Assembly (NCBI GenBank): GCA_019637615.1
Contig: JAHBVJ010000021.1
Coordinates: 62,001-126,000 of the forward strand
Origin: Anaerolineae bacterium
Lineage (GTDB): Bacteria > Chloroflexota > Anaerolineae > Aggregatilineales > UBA2796
Length of the DNA: 64,000 nt
Reading direction: 5' to 3'
Shown here: positions 1-7,260 of the stretch, in pieces
How the letters are laid out: every line of letters begins with the position of its first letter
Position numbering within the stretch: position 1 is the first letter of the stretch
Made by a program: the position numbers and the translations under genes
Notes under the pieces: generated by a model
Told to the model about the DNA's origin: nothing
The model's input: the letters and a program-made list of their open reading frames with translations, nothing else
Databases searched by the model: none

Positions 1-429
1 CAGCAATAAATAAAAGCATTCCTCAGCAGTAAGTGTCCATGTCACAATGAGCGGCGCGGTGCTGGTAGGCACGAACAGACTCGCGAAAAACCCTTGAGTC
101 AGCGTGTAATACATCACCCCGAACGGGTTGATCGGGAAAATGAGCGAGGCCACTAGTAAAAAAGCGTACAGCGGATAGATGCGTGCGACGCGCCGACGGT
201 AATAGTCCGTCATGCTGGCGCGGGTAATCCCATTTTGGGCGAAGTCGTCGTAATAGCGCATCGAAATGAGAAAGCCCGACAGCACGAAGAAGATCGTGAC
301 GCCGAGATGCCCTTCGAGGAAGACATTGCCGACAATACCAGAAGGGACGGAGAAAAAATGATAAAAAAAGACAAGCGCGGCGGCGATCATACGGATGCTG
401 GTCAACGCTTTAATGTCGCGTTTAGGCAT
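1..429 (-). CDS. Acyltransferase-3 family membrane protein, N-terminal part
   Basis: The reading frame starts at 429 (MPKRDIKALTSIRMIAA) and runs open off the left edge, giving the first 143 residues. It shows the acyltransferase-3 (OafA/YrhL/NodX) pattern: a first membrane helix ending in FFYHFF with the conserved histidine, a second helix containing GVTIFFVLSGFLIS, a basic YYRRRVARIYPLY loop, and the WTLTAEECFYLLL motif at the edge. Proteins of this family move acyl groups onto surface polysaccharides or lipids at the inner membrane; the acceptor cannot be told from this fragment. It is transcribed away from the response regulator at 604. Family assignment is firm, substrate unknown. Confidence 0.85.
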   Translation of the reverse strand, partial: MPKRDIKALTSIRMIAAALVFFYHFFSVPSGIVGNVFLEGHLGVTIFFVLSGFLISMRYYDDFAQNGITRASMTDYYRRRVARIYPLYAFLLVASLIFPINPFGVMYYTLTQGFFASLFVPTSTAPLIVTWTLTAEECFYLLL

Positions 430-603
430 ATGAGTAACTCCTACGCCACAGGGTAGCACGGCTTGTCGGTGAATAGCAATCGATGTTGATGGAGTTGTGA
501 TTGCCGTCTGCCAATCTCCTAACTCATTTAGGACAAGTTGAGCCAGTCGGACTTAGCGTGTGTGGGACACACAAAGAATCACGATTTTGAAGAGTTGACC
601 GTC

Positions 604-1275
604 ATGAATATTCATGAAGAATACCATCAGCACGTTCAGATTGGCTGCAAATTCAGCGTCCTGATCGCCAATGCGCACGCCATTTACCGTGAATGTATCT
701 GTATGCTACTCAATCCTCATTTCCGGATCGTGGGGGACGCTGGCGACGGCCTCACCGCGATCAAGCTGGCGGAACGGCTCAAGCCGGATGTCGTCGTGGT
801 CGATATGGTCATGCCCAAGCTGAACGGGCTGGAAGTCATCCGGCAAATCAGGCAGTTCGCCCCGCACACGAAGGCGCTGGTGCTTTCCGAAGAGGATGAT
901 GAAGTGCATATCGCACGCGCTGTCGATCACGGTGCGCGCGGCTATGTCTCGAAGGACACCAAAAGCGACGACTTGATCAAGGCCATCCACGCGGTGGCGC
1001 TGGGACGTGGCTATTTTACCGTGCCCGTTTATGAAGGCCGCACGAAAACGTATAGCGTTGAAACGCACGTAGGCTGTGAGAACTCCTCCGATCTGCTCAC
1101 CACACGCGAACGAGAAGTGTTGCAGTTGGTGGGGCAGGGCTTGACCAGCAAACAAATCGGCAATCGTTTCAGCATCAGCCCCCGTACCGTGGAGGTTCAT
1201 CGCGCCAATGTGATGCGCAAACTGAATCTGGGCACCACCAGCGAGTTAATTCGCTACGCCATCCAACAGGAATGA
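604..1275 (+). CDS. NarL/LuxR-family response regulator with altered acidic pocket
   Basis: Receiver domain (about residues 18-135 from the ATG at 604) followed by a LuxR-type helix-turn-helix (LTTREREVLQLVGQG to TVEVHRANVMRKL). The phosphoacceptor aspartate (D67 in VVVVDMVMP), a switch serine (S95) and the lysine (K117 in YVSKD) are present. The usual acidic pair at the end of strand 1 is replaced: the sequence is IANAH where IxDDH is expected, so Mg binding may be weakened. An in-frame TTG at 538 preceded by TTTAGGA is an alternative start adding 22 residues; the ATG has a weaker GAAGAG upstream. No histidine kinase lies beside it. Likely a DNA-binding regulator, possibly not controlled by conventional phosphorylation. 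Confidence 0.9.
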   Translation: MNIHEEYHQHVQIGCKFSVLIANAHAIYRECICMLLNPHFRIVGDAGDGLTAIKLAERLKPDVVVVDMVMPKLNGLEVIRQIRQFAPHTKALVLSEEDDEVHIARAVDHGARGYVSKDTKSDDLIKAIHAVALGRGYFTVPVYEGRTKTYSVETHVGCENSSDLLTTREREVLQLVGQGLTSKQIGNRFSISPRTVEVHRANVMRKLNLGTTSELIRYAIQQE

Positions 1276-1444
1276 TCCGTTGCCACCTGCCCGCGCCATC
1301 TCAGCCCGAATAGCTGCCATAACCTCGTTTTGTCCCGTCAACATGAACGCGAGAAGATGGATATTTGCGTTGAGTTGCGACTCAGAGAAATAATCTGCGT
1401 ATGATGACTCGTGAGTTCGCGGCAAAGGGATAACGGACAAATTC

Positions 1445-2116
1445 ATGGCGCAATCTTTCTTCACTAAAGTGCAAATCCTAATTTCGGCAACGCTACACAG
1501 CATTGTTGACCGTGCCTTGGAGCAAAATTCGCTCGGCGTCTTCGATGAGTACATTCGTCAGGCGGAAACCAGCATGGCGACGCTGAAATCCGCCATGGTC
1601 GATATGAATGCCTCGATCAAGACGCTGAAACGCAAGTACGACGAGTCCGCGAACGAAGCCGCCGCGCTCGATTTGCAGGTTGATCAGGCCTTGAAGGCGG
1701 GCAAAGAGACGTTGGCGAAGGCGCAGCTCACCAAGCTGAACGCGCAGCTCGACATCGCCCGCACCTATCAGGATCAGTACGAAAAGCAGAGTCATACCTA
1801 CAAAGTCTTGCTAGATGTCGTCCAGGTCTTGCAAGCCAAGGTCGATGTGCTGGAAGAACAGCGCGATCAGGTGGCGACGCTGCTGGAACTCATCAAGAGC
1901 AAGAAGATCATCGCCCGCTCGATCAAAGATGTGCGCGACATCACCGACGACCGCACAGCGAAGATCGTGGAGAATGTGCGCACGCAGCTTGATCAGGCCG
2001 ACGCCCGTTTGGAAGTGGCGACCTCGCGGCTCTCCGACGAGATTCAGGAAGAAGTGGGCGATGCCAGCCTCGAAGCGCAGCTTGAGGAGCGTCGTCAGAA
2101 ACTAGGATTGACGTAA
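1445..2116 (+). CDS. PspA/IM30 family protein
   Basis: A 223-residue, almost wholly helical and charged protein that begins close to the family pattern: an amphipathic N-terminus (SFFTKVQILISATLHSIVDRA), then ALEQNSLGVFDEYIRQAE and long coiled coils to about residue 200. PspA/IM30/Vipp1 proteins are ESCRT-III-like, assemble on the inner membrane face and protect membrane integrity under stress. Length matches the family. The ATG at 1445 is the natural start because the amphipathic helix follows at once. The next gene begins 35 bases downstream and may be cotranscribed. Confidence 0.85.
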   Translation: MAQSFFTKVQILISATLHSIVDRALEQNSLGVFDEYIRQAETSMATLKSAMVDMNASIKTLKRKYDESANEAAALDLQVDQALKAGKETLAKAQLTKLNAQLDIARTYQDQYEKQSHTYKVLLDVVQVLQAKVDVLEEQRDQVATLLELIKSKKIIARSIKDVRDITDDRTAKIVENVRTQLDQADARLEVATSRLSDEIQEEVGDASLEAQLEERRQKLGLT

Positions 2117-2150
2117 GCCGCCATACCTGAGAGAGAAGGCAAGTGTTGCG

Positions 2151-2789
2151 ATGAAGCGGCTGTTGGTGCTAATTTTGCTGCTTGCCTTCCTCGCGTCCTT
2201 CACCATCACCATCGCACGTACCCTCGGCGCAGCCCGCCCCGCCGATCCTGCCTCCTTCGTCGCTATGCTCAACCGTGATCTGCGCCTGATCGATGGTGCG
2301 TGGTGCTGGCGGGGCTTGTGTCCCGGCCTCACCACGGCGGAACAAGTCAAAGTGACGCTCACCGATGGCATCACGGGCAGAAACCATCGCGGCGATGTGG
2401 GGCCGTCTATTTGGCATCCGTATGAGGGTTCAGCGTGGATGGTATGGTTCGGCTATTCCGAAAAGTGGGTGCTAACGTCTCTCGCGCTTGGCAGCAACCC
2501 CGGCATGGATTTCTTGCCCGAAGTAACGCTGGCGGATGTCGTCGCAGCCTACGGTGAACCGGTGCGTGTCGGCGTCGAACCCGATTTGCGGTCGGTGATT
2601 CTACTTTGCTACACACAGGGCATGTGCGTCCGCACGCTGACATGGGGCAAACCGCTGCTCAGGCCGCTCACTGAGATCGACACAGTGAATTTGTTCATGC
2701 CAGCCAATCGAGACGATTACGTAGATCAATTCGGCTGGCGATTCGCGTGGCGGGGCTTTACGGGCTACATCAAGCAAAATATCTGGTAG
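2151..2789 (+). CDS. Secreted or membrane-anchored protein of unknown function
   Basis: 212 residues starting with a strong hydrophobic N-terminus (MKRLLVLILLLAFLASF), a signal peptide or anchor, so most of the chain is probably outside the membrane. Two cysteines flank a tryptophan-rich turn (WCWRGLCPGLTT) and two more occur later (LLCYTQGMC). The stretch EVTLADVVAAYGEP resembles small extracellular proteins I recall from Chloroflexota; this is memory, not a search. No catalytic motif is visible. Close spacing to the pspA-like gene suggests an envelope-related role. Confidence 0.65.
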   Translation: MKRLLVLILLLAFLASFTITIARTLGAARPADPASFVAMLNRDLRLIDGAWCWRGLCPGLTTAEQVKVTLTDGITGRNHRGDVGPSIWHPYEGSAWMVWFGYSEKWVLTSLALGSNPGMDFLPEVTLADVVAAYGEPVRVGVEPDLRSVILLCYTQGMCVRTLTWGKPLLRPLTEIDTVNLFMPANRDDYVDQFGWRFAWRGFTGYIKQNIW

Positions 2790-2988
2790 CCGTTTTCACC
2801 CACGCGTTGATCAAATTTTCCCTCTCGCAACCTCAACGAATAGGATAAGCATCACGTGATTCCTATGACATTTGGCAAGTAAGACGCTTACATTCCTCGC
2901 TTAGACTGAGCTGAGAGACATCGATCATTGCATTTATTTCAGGCTTAATACGGAGTCCTGATCATGGCTTACGCTTCCCTCCTCAAAG

Positions 2989-3023
2989 CCCCTCGCCTGC
3001 GGGAGAGGGGTTGGGGGTGAGGG
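2989..3023 (+). repeat. REP-like palindromic element, copy A
   Basis: The short palindrome CCCCTC-(8)-GAGAGGGG is followed by TTGGGGGTGAGGG. The same architecture recurs at 3923, 4550, 4629, 4807 and, inverted, at 27911. It lies between genes. Confidence 0.8.
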
Positions 3024-3089
3024 CAAGTATCAGTAATCAACCTCACGGATTCCGTATAAATCTTTCTCAAGTAACTAGGAGAAGCAGTC

Positions 3090-3182
3090 ATGCAGCCCAA
3101 GAAACTTATCCCCCTCGCCCTTATCCTTCTCATGCTCATCTTGGTCGCCGTAGTCATCTCAAGCCGGAGGAAAGCATCGTGA
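3090..3182 (+). CDS. Tiny single-span membrane peptide (30 aa)
   Basis: The frame encodes MQPKKLIPLALILLMLILVA followed by VVISSRRKAS and a stop. It has a good Shine-Dalgarno sequence (AGGAGA) nine bases before the ATG, one hydrophobic helix of about 20 residues, and positive charge at both ends. It sits 62 bases ahead of the two-span membrane protein at 3245, in the same direction. A small membrane subunit or regulatory peptide is plausible; function unknown. Confidence 0.5.
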   Translation: MQPKKLIPLALILLMLILVAVVISSRRKAS

Positions 3183-3244
3183 ACCCTCGATTCCGTGTGA
3201 ATTCCAAAAGCTACTATGGCACCTAACGCGCAAGGAGCAACACA

Positions 3245-3775
3245 ATGCCAACCAAAGTAACGTTGTCGAATGGGCAAGAAGGTGAGCTACGTGATCATCC
3301 CAATGCGGATGGCAATTATGAAGTCCACACGACCTCTGGTACGCATATAGTAGACTCGATGTCTGCCTACAGCGCCCATCGTGAGGCGAGCGCTGCCGCC
3401 GCCCAAAAATCGGTACAGGATGCCCAGGCCCCGATGGAATTCATCAACAGCATGAAGGCTGGCTACGATTCCACAGGCGCTAACGAATCGCTGCAACGTC
3501 TGCAAGGCTCGTGGACAACCATGATTCTCACGTTGATGTGGCGAGCCGTGCGCTATTACTTCCGCGCACTGGTCAAAGGGCCGCTGGGTGATCGACTCGG
3601 TGTGTTAGCCGCGATCGTCATCGGCTTTGTGATGGTCGGTAGCAGCGGTTCTGCGCGTGGCACCACAACCGACGGCGCTATGCTCGGCACGCTGATCCTC
3701 CTGTTCGGCGGGCTGATTCTGGGGCCTGTCGGCGGCTATATCGAGCGGATGATTAGAAGCCGAAACCAGTCCTAA
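3245..3775 (+). CDS. Two-span membrane protein of unknown function
   Basis: 176 residues, with GGAGC ten bases before the ATG. The first 40 residues look like a small beta domain (VTLSNGQEGELRDHPNADG). A helical, alanine-rich segment (about 45-75) follows, then two hydrophobic helices (about 118-137 and 146-168) separated by a short Gly/Ser/Thr loop, and a basic C-terminus. No known family was recognised. It may be cotranscribed with the 30-residue membrane peptide upstream; the REP copy and terminator-like hairpin downstream suggest its transcription unit ends here. Confidence 0.6.
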   Translation: MPTKVTLSNGQEGELRDHPNADGNYEVHTTSGTHIVDSMSAYSAHREASAAAAQKSVQDAQAPMEFINSMKAGYDSTGANESLQRLQGSWTTMILTLMWRAVRYYFRALVKGPLGDRLGVLAAIVIGFVMVGSSGSARGTTTDGAMLGTLILLFGGLILGPVGGYIERMIRSRNQS

Positions 3776-3922
3776 ATTCACGTCTATAACGGTGGTCTTG
3801 ATGCAAAATATTAAATACACATCAAGACCACCTCTCACTCTGCCCCCGCCGCATACCCTTCCGACTCGGTCATTCGTATCATCGATCTCGCCTACTCCGA
3901 TCTCAACCCGCACCAGTGATCC

Positions 3923-3979
3923 CCGTGCCAAGTGGTTCCCCCTCTTTGCGAAGCGGAGAGGGGGTCAGGGGGTGAGGTT
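3923..3979 (+). repeat. REP-like palindromic element, copy B (long form)
   Basis: A 57-base element beginning CCGTGCCAAGTGGTT and ending GGGGGTGAGGTT, with an internal palindrome of CCCCCTC against GAGGGGG. The segment at 27911-27967 on the other strand is identical except for one base. Confidence 0.9.
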
Positions 3980-3998
3980 CCCCCACGCTCTTACCCCC

Positions 3999-4038
3999 TT
4001 ACATTTGTAAGCTTACATTTGTACGCTTACAAATGTAA
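3999..4038 (+). promoter_or_regulatory. Three tandem TTACAnnTGTAA operator-like sites
   Basis: Units TTACATTTGTAA (3999), TTACATTTGTAC (4013) and TTACAAATGTAA (4027) repeat with an exact period of 14 bases. Units 2 and 3 also form a 12-base inverted repeat around CGCT. TACAnnTGTA is the core of BlaI/MecI/CopY-type operators. No regulator of that family is in the window, so the assignment rests on the motif alone. Confidence 0.55.
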
Positions 4039-4087
4039 GGATGTTCAATCCAGACAACCCGTTGTATCCTATCTTTACAACAGAAAA

Positions 4088-4120
4088 CGACCGTAGCCAT
4101 CCCGCTACCGTCGCCTTTTT
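4088..4120 (+). terminator. Imperfect hairpin followed by TTTTT
   Basis: CGAC-C-GTAGC pairs with GCTAC-C-GTCG (one C/C mismatch) around a 6-base loop, followed by CC and TTTTT. It could end transcripts from the 3245 gene or act as an attenuator after the three-site array. Confidence 0.5.
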
Positions 4121-4280
4121 CTCATAGCGTCTATCTCGTTCGTTAGCACATCTATTCGTGCGTCATCGTGCGTCTGGCGTCATCCACGCTGTTCCATCAT
4201 ACGCACATCGTCTGGACTTTTCTCGCAAGATGTTCTTGTGCTTCTGTCCTAAGCACTTCTCTGCTGCTTTTACTCAGCAC

Positions 4281-4325
4281 TCAGCACTTAGCACTACCTG
4301 CTTCTGTCCTTAGCACTTAGCACTA
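4281..4325 (+). repeat. Heptanucleotide tandem repeats of AGCACTY type, cluster 1
   Basis: Units such as CTCAGCA, CTCAGCA and CTTAGCA follow each other with period 7 at 4281-4306 and again at 4309-4325. They end just before a CTTCCGGAGG ribosome-binding-like site. Related clusters lie at 4878-4903 and 5481-5528, and nowhere else that I noticed. Confidence 0.7.
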
Positions 4326-4549
4326 TCTTCCGGAGGTTTTCAATGAGCTGGGCAACCAAAACAAACTGTGACACACCACGACCAACCTTGGGCAATCCTG
4401 CTTCACTGCTGCCGCCAACCTATCGCCCACCGCCTTTGAGTCCGCGTGAACTAGCCGATTTCTGTAACAACGCGCCGGTTTCCGATCCGCGCCCCGTCGT
4501 GGTGCCCGCTTGCCCCATCGCTGAGACCACCGCTGCCGCACCGATCCTT

Positions 4550-4587
4550 CCCTCCGTCCTGCCGGAGAAGGCGTTGGGGGATGAGGG
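4550..4587 (+). repeat. REP-like element, copy C (diverged)
   Basis: CCCTCCGTCCTGCCGGAG is followed by GCGTTGGGGGATGAGGG, the same order as copy A with several changes. It lies inside the uncertain open frame. Confidence 0.65.
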
Positions 4588-4628
4588 TACTTCGATTCTC
4601 GTACATTCGCCTGCCACTGCGCTTGACT

Positions 4629-4666
4629 CCCCTCTCCATGGCAATGGAGAGGGGCAGGGGGTGAGG
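4629..4666 (+). repeat. REP-like element, copy D
   Basis: A 10-base perfect palindrome, CCCCTCTCCA and TGGAGAGGGG with a 6-base loop, is followed by CAGGGGGTGAGG, the same tail as copy B. Confidence 0.8.
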
Positions 4667-4806
4667 CTTGTCCTGACTGACCCCGACGACTGGGACGACC
4701 AACCATCAAGCGCGCCACTTCACTCATCGGCCTCAGCTTCATCCTCCCTTACTCCCATCGGGACAATGTTCTCTGATCCTGACGGCTCAACGCCGAACGG
4801 CATCTT

Positions 4807-4844
4807 CTCCTCTCGCCTTGCGGGAGAGAGGTTGGGGGTGAGGG
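4807..4844 (+). repeat. REP-like element, copy E
   Basis: CTCCTCTCGCCTTGCGGGAG followed by AGAGGTTGGGGGTGAGGG, closely resembling copy A at 2989. Confidence 0.8.
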
Positions 4845-4919
4845 CGTGCTCACCTTCATGGTGTGCCCCCGACGTAGCCCTTAGCACACAGCCCGCAGCA
4901 CTTACTTCCGGAGTTCCCC

Positions 4920-5234
4920 ATGTCCAAATACACCGCCAATTTCCGCCAACGTGCCTGCCTCGCTCTCAAAGCGGCAGGATACCCCGACCAGTATGGAGCC
5001 TTGATCCGCACGGCGCAGTTGTTGAACGTGTCGCGCCACACGCTCAAACGCTGGTACCACCAATCCCCACCGCCCAATCCAGTTCAAGTCGCCTTACCGC
5101 CTATGCTGATCCACGAGGTGCAGCAGCTTTTCGCCGCGCTCGACCACAAACGCGATACCGCCACGTACGCGCAATTGTCCCGCGCCCTCACACAGCTCGT
5201 AGACGCCTTGCATCAGGTCGATTCCACCGACTAG
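4920..5234 (+). CDS. Small helix-turn-helix protein
   Basis: 104 residues with a good start (CCGGAG five bases before the ATG, itself preceded by a heptamer cluster). The N-terminal part carries a predicted helix-turn-helix (about residues 28-46, LIRTAQLLNVSRHTLKRWY). After a proline linker, a C-terminal helical segment (LIHEVQQLFAALDHKRD to LTQLVDALHQV) looks like an oligomerisation helix. The layout resembles small terminase-type or transposase-type DNA-binding proteins of prophages and transposons. That resemblance is from memory and no large partner gene follows. With the surrounding repeats this suggests a decayed mobile segment. Confidence 0.6.
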   Translation: MSKYTANFRQRACLALKAAGYPDQYGALIRTAQLLNVSRHTLKRWYHQSPPPNPVQVALPPMLIHEVQQLFAALDHKRDTATYAQLSRALTQLVDALHQVDSTD

Positions 5235-5480
5235 CTGATCACCTTCTGCGCGTCCGCCTCCTGCCGTCTGCCTTCGCGTCATGGATCAGCCATTCAGCTC
5301 AAGCCGCCTCGTCCGATCCGCCACATCGGATCAAACTTGGGATCATGGCTTCCCGAATCCCGCACCACCATGCCATCCCTGTTGCCACACGGGATCATGT
5401 TGCTGGCATGGTCAAGGCTGCCCCGCTCCGCAACACCGGACACAGACCCCAACCGACGTTTGCGGGTTCCGGCGCTGTAC

Positions 5481-5528
5481 GAAGCACTCAGCACTCAGGA
5501 CTAAGCACTTCTCTTCCCTTAGCACTAC
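5481..5528 (+). repeat. Heptanucleotide repeats, cluster 3
   Basis: AAGCACTCAGCACTCAGGAC, then TAAGCACT, then TTAGCACT: degenerate period-7 units like those at 4281 and 4878. A TATACT -10-like hexamer lies 35 bases downstream (5563-5568), ahead of the binding-protein gene. Confidence 0.6.
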
Positions 5529-5602
5529 CCCTTCCCCACCTAGAATCTCTGCACGAGCGCGTTATACTACTCCTTCTACGAGGGCGGGTGGATGGAGAAA
5601 CT

Positions 5603-7258
5603 ATGCGTCTAGGACGAACTGGCTGTGTGGTAATCGGCTCGTTGGGCTTGCTGCTCATCGCGGCCTGTTTGACGGGGGTGTTTGCGATCACGACACTCGG
5701 TATGCAAGGCAGGGTATCCGCGCAGCAAACGCTGACGCCGCGCATCGTCTACGGGCTGACCTTCATGCCTAGCGGCTTCGACCCGCATGTAAACCAGAAT
5801 TCCGAACTCGGCATCGTGTTCCGCTCCGTCTATGACACGCTGTTGTACCGCGACCCGAACACCAAGCAGTTGGTGCCGGGGTTAGCCGATAAGGTCGATA
5901 AATCGGCGGATGGCCTCGAATACACCTTTCATCTGCGGTCGGGCGTCAAGTTCCACGATGGCGAGCCGTTCGATGCCTACGCCGTCGCCGCCACGCTGGA
6001 TCGCATCGTCAACCCGGACACCAAGTCCACGAAAGCCCTGACGCTGCTCGGCCCCTATTCGCGCTACGAGGTGATCGATCCACAGCAGATCAAGATCATC
6101 CTGAATGCGCCCTACGCGCCGATTCTGGACGCCTTCTCACAAGTCTATCTGGGCATCGCCAGCCCCAAAGCGCTCAAAGAGAACGACGCAGCGACTTACC
6201 AATTCCATCAGGTCGGGACGGGGCCGTTCAAGTTGGTGAATTACGTCCCCGGCGAGAAGATCATCTTACAGCGCAACCCCGATTACGTCTGGGGGCCGGA
6301 ATTTTACCAGACGCCGACGGCAGAGTCCGTACAGGAGATTGAGTTCCGCTTCTTCACCGATCCGGCGACCCGTGCGCTCGCTTTGGAAACCGGCGAAGCA
6401 CAGATCATGGGCGAACTCGCGCCCACCGACGCCATGTTGTTCGCGCGCGGCAGTAACGGCGTCCAGTTGCTGCCACAGGTGATTCCCGGTCAGCCGCTGC
6501 AATTCTTCATCAACACCTCGCTGTTCCCGACCAACGATCTGAACGTGCGCAAGGCGCTGTTGATGCTCACTGACCGCACCGCCATCGTGGACTCGGTCTT
6601 TCAGCAGTTCTCACCCGTCGCGTGTGGGCCGCTCTCCGCCACGACGCCGTTTTACGATCCCAAAGTCTGCGACCTGATCAAGTTCGATCCGCAAGCAGGC
6701 CGCGATCTATTGGGTCAGGCGGGCTACGCGGATACCAATAATGACGGCTACCTCGACAAGAACGACGGCGGGCAGGTCAAAAATCTGCATATTGTGATCG
6801 TCACACCGGGATTCGGCATGGTGCCCGAAGTCGTGCAGAAGTTGCAGAGCCAATGGAAGGAATACGGGATCGAGGTCGAAATTCGACAGGTGGCGAATCT
6901 TGCCGCGATTCTGGCGGAATTCGACAAGGGCGACTATCACATGGTGGCCTTCACCGACTACGGCCTCGACGCCTCGATCATCAACAACTACTATCGCTCG
7001 GATGGCGTGATGAACTTCACCAAGTGGAAGAACACCGATCTCGACGCTTGGTTGGATCGCGCTGTCGTCGCGGAGGATACCGAACGTGCCGCGCTGTACA
7101 GCCAGATTCAGACGCACATCATGGAAAACGCGCTGATCTTGCCGATCCGCGATTACGTGAACCTGAACGGCGCGGCGGCGAGCATCAACGGCTTGGCCTA
7201 TGATGCCTACGGGTGGTTCCCGCTGCTGGCGAACGTCACCGTCATCGAGCAGAAATAA
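5603..7258 (+). CDS. ABC transporter substrate-binding protein, peptide/nickel (SBP_bac_5) type
   Basis: 551 residues from the ATG at 5603, preceded by ATGGAGAAA. The basic, hydrophobic N-terminus (MRLGRTGCVVIGSLGLLLIA) is an export signal; cleavage near VSA-QQ is likely, and an IAAC sequence could alternatively serve as a lipobox. The mature part follows the family-5 pattern: YGLTFMPSGFDPHVNQN, ADKVDKSADGLEYTFHLRSGVKFHDG and a VGTGPFKLVNYVPGEKIILQ motif. An acidic loop DTNNDGYLDKND resembles a calcium-binding loop, as seen in some relatives. Expected to capture peptides or similar solutes outside the membrane for the permease that starts three bases downstream. Confidence 0.9.
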   Translation: MRLGRTGCVVIGSLGLLLIAACLTGVFAITTLGMQGRVSAQQTLTPRIVYGLTFMPSGFDPHVNQNSELGIVFRSVYDTLLYRDPNTKQLVPGLADKVDKSADGLEYTFHLRSGVKFHDGEPFDAYAVAATLDRIVNPDTKSTKALTLLGPYSRYEVIDPQQIKIILNAPYAPILDAFSQVYLGIASPKALKENDAATYQFHQVGTGPFKLVNYVPGEKIILQRNPDYVWGPEFYQTPTAESVQEIEFRFFTDPATRALALETGEAQIMGELAPTDAMLFARGSNGVQLLPQVIPGQPLQFFINTSLFPTNDLNVRKALLMLTDRTAIVDSVFQQFSPVACGPLSATTPFYDPKVCDLIKFDPQAGRDLLGQAGYADTNNDGYLDKNDGGQVKNLHIVIVTPGFGMVPEVVQKLQSQWKEYGIEVEIRQVANLAAILAEFDKGDYHMVAFTDYGLDASIINNYYRSDGVMNFTKWKNTDLDAWLDRAVVAEDTERAALYSQIQTHIMENALILPIRDYVNLNGAAASINGLAYDAYGWFPLLANVTVIEQK

Positions 7259-7260
7259 CC

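Larger units (their letters stand above)
4343..4919 (+). other. Repeat-invaded, proline-rich open frame; uncertain gene
   Basis: An ATG at 4343 follows a perfect-looking CCGGAGG site and opens a frame beginning MSWATKTNCDTPRPTLGN. The frame soon runs through three REP copies (4550, 4629, 4807) and stays open all the way into the binding-protein gene at 5603. The composition (Pro, Ser, Ala, Arg) looks like read-through of repeats, not a folded protein. A short real gene may have existed at the 5' end (through LSPRELADFCNNAP) before repeats entered it. I do not support a 971-residue fusion with the downstream binding protein, because that gene has its own start and signal sequence. Confidence 0.35.

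Noticed and set aside
2989..4844. CRISPR array from the recurring palindromes
   Set aside because: Copies are unevenly spaced, differ in sequence and orientation genome-wide, and lack spacer-repeat periodicity or cas genes.
4343..5602. Continuous open frame joining upstream sequence to the peptide-binding protein (971 residues)
   Set aside because: The upstream 420 codons read through REP and heptamer repeats, while the binding protein has its own ATG, ribosome site and signal sequence at 5603.
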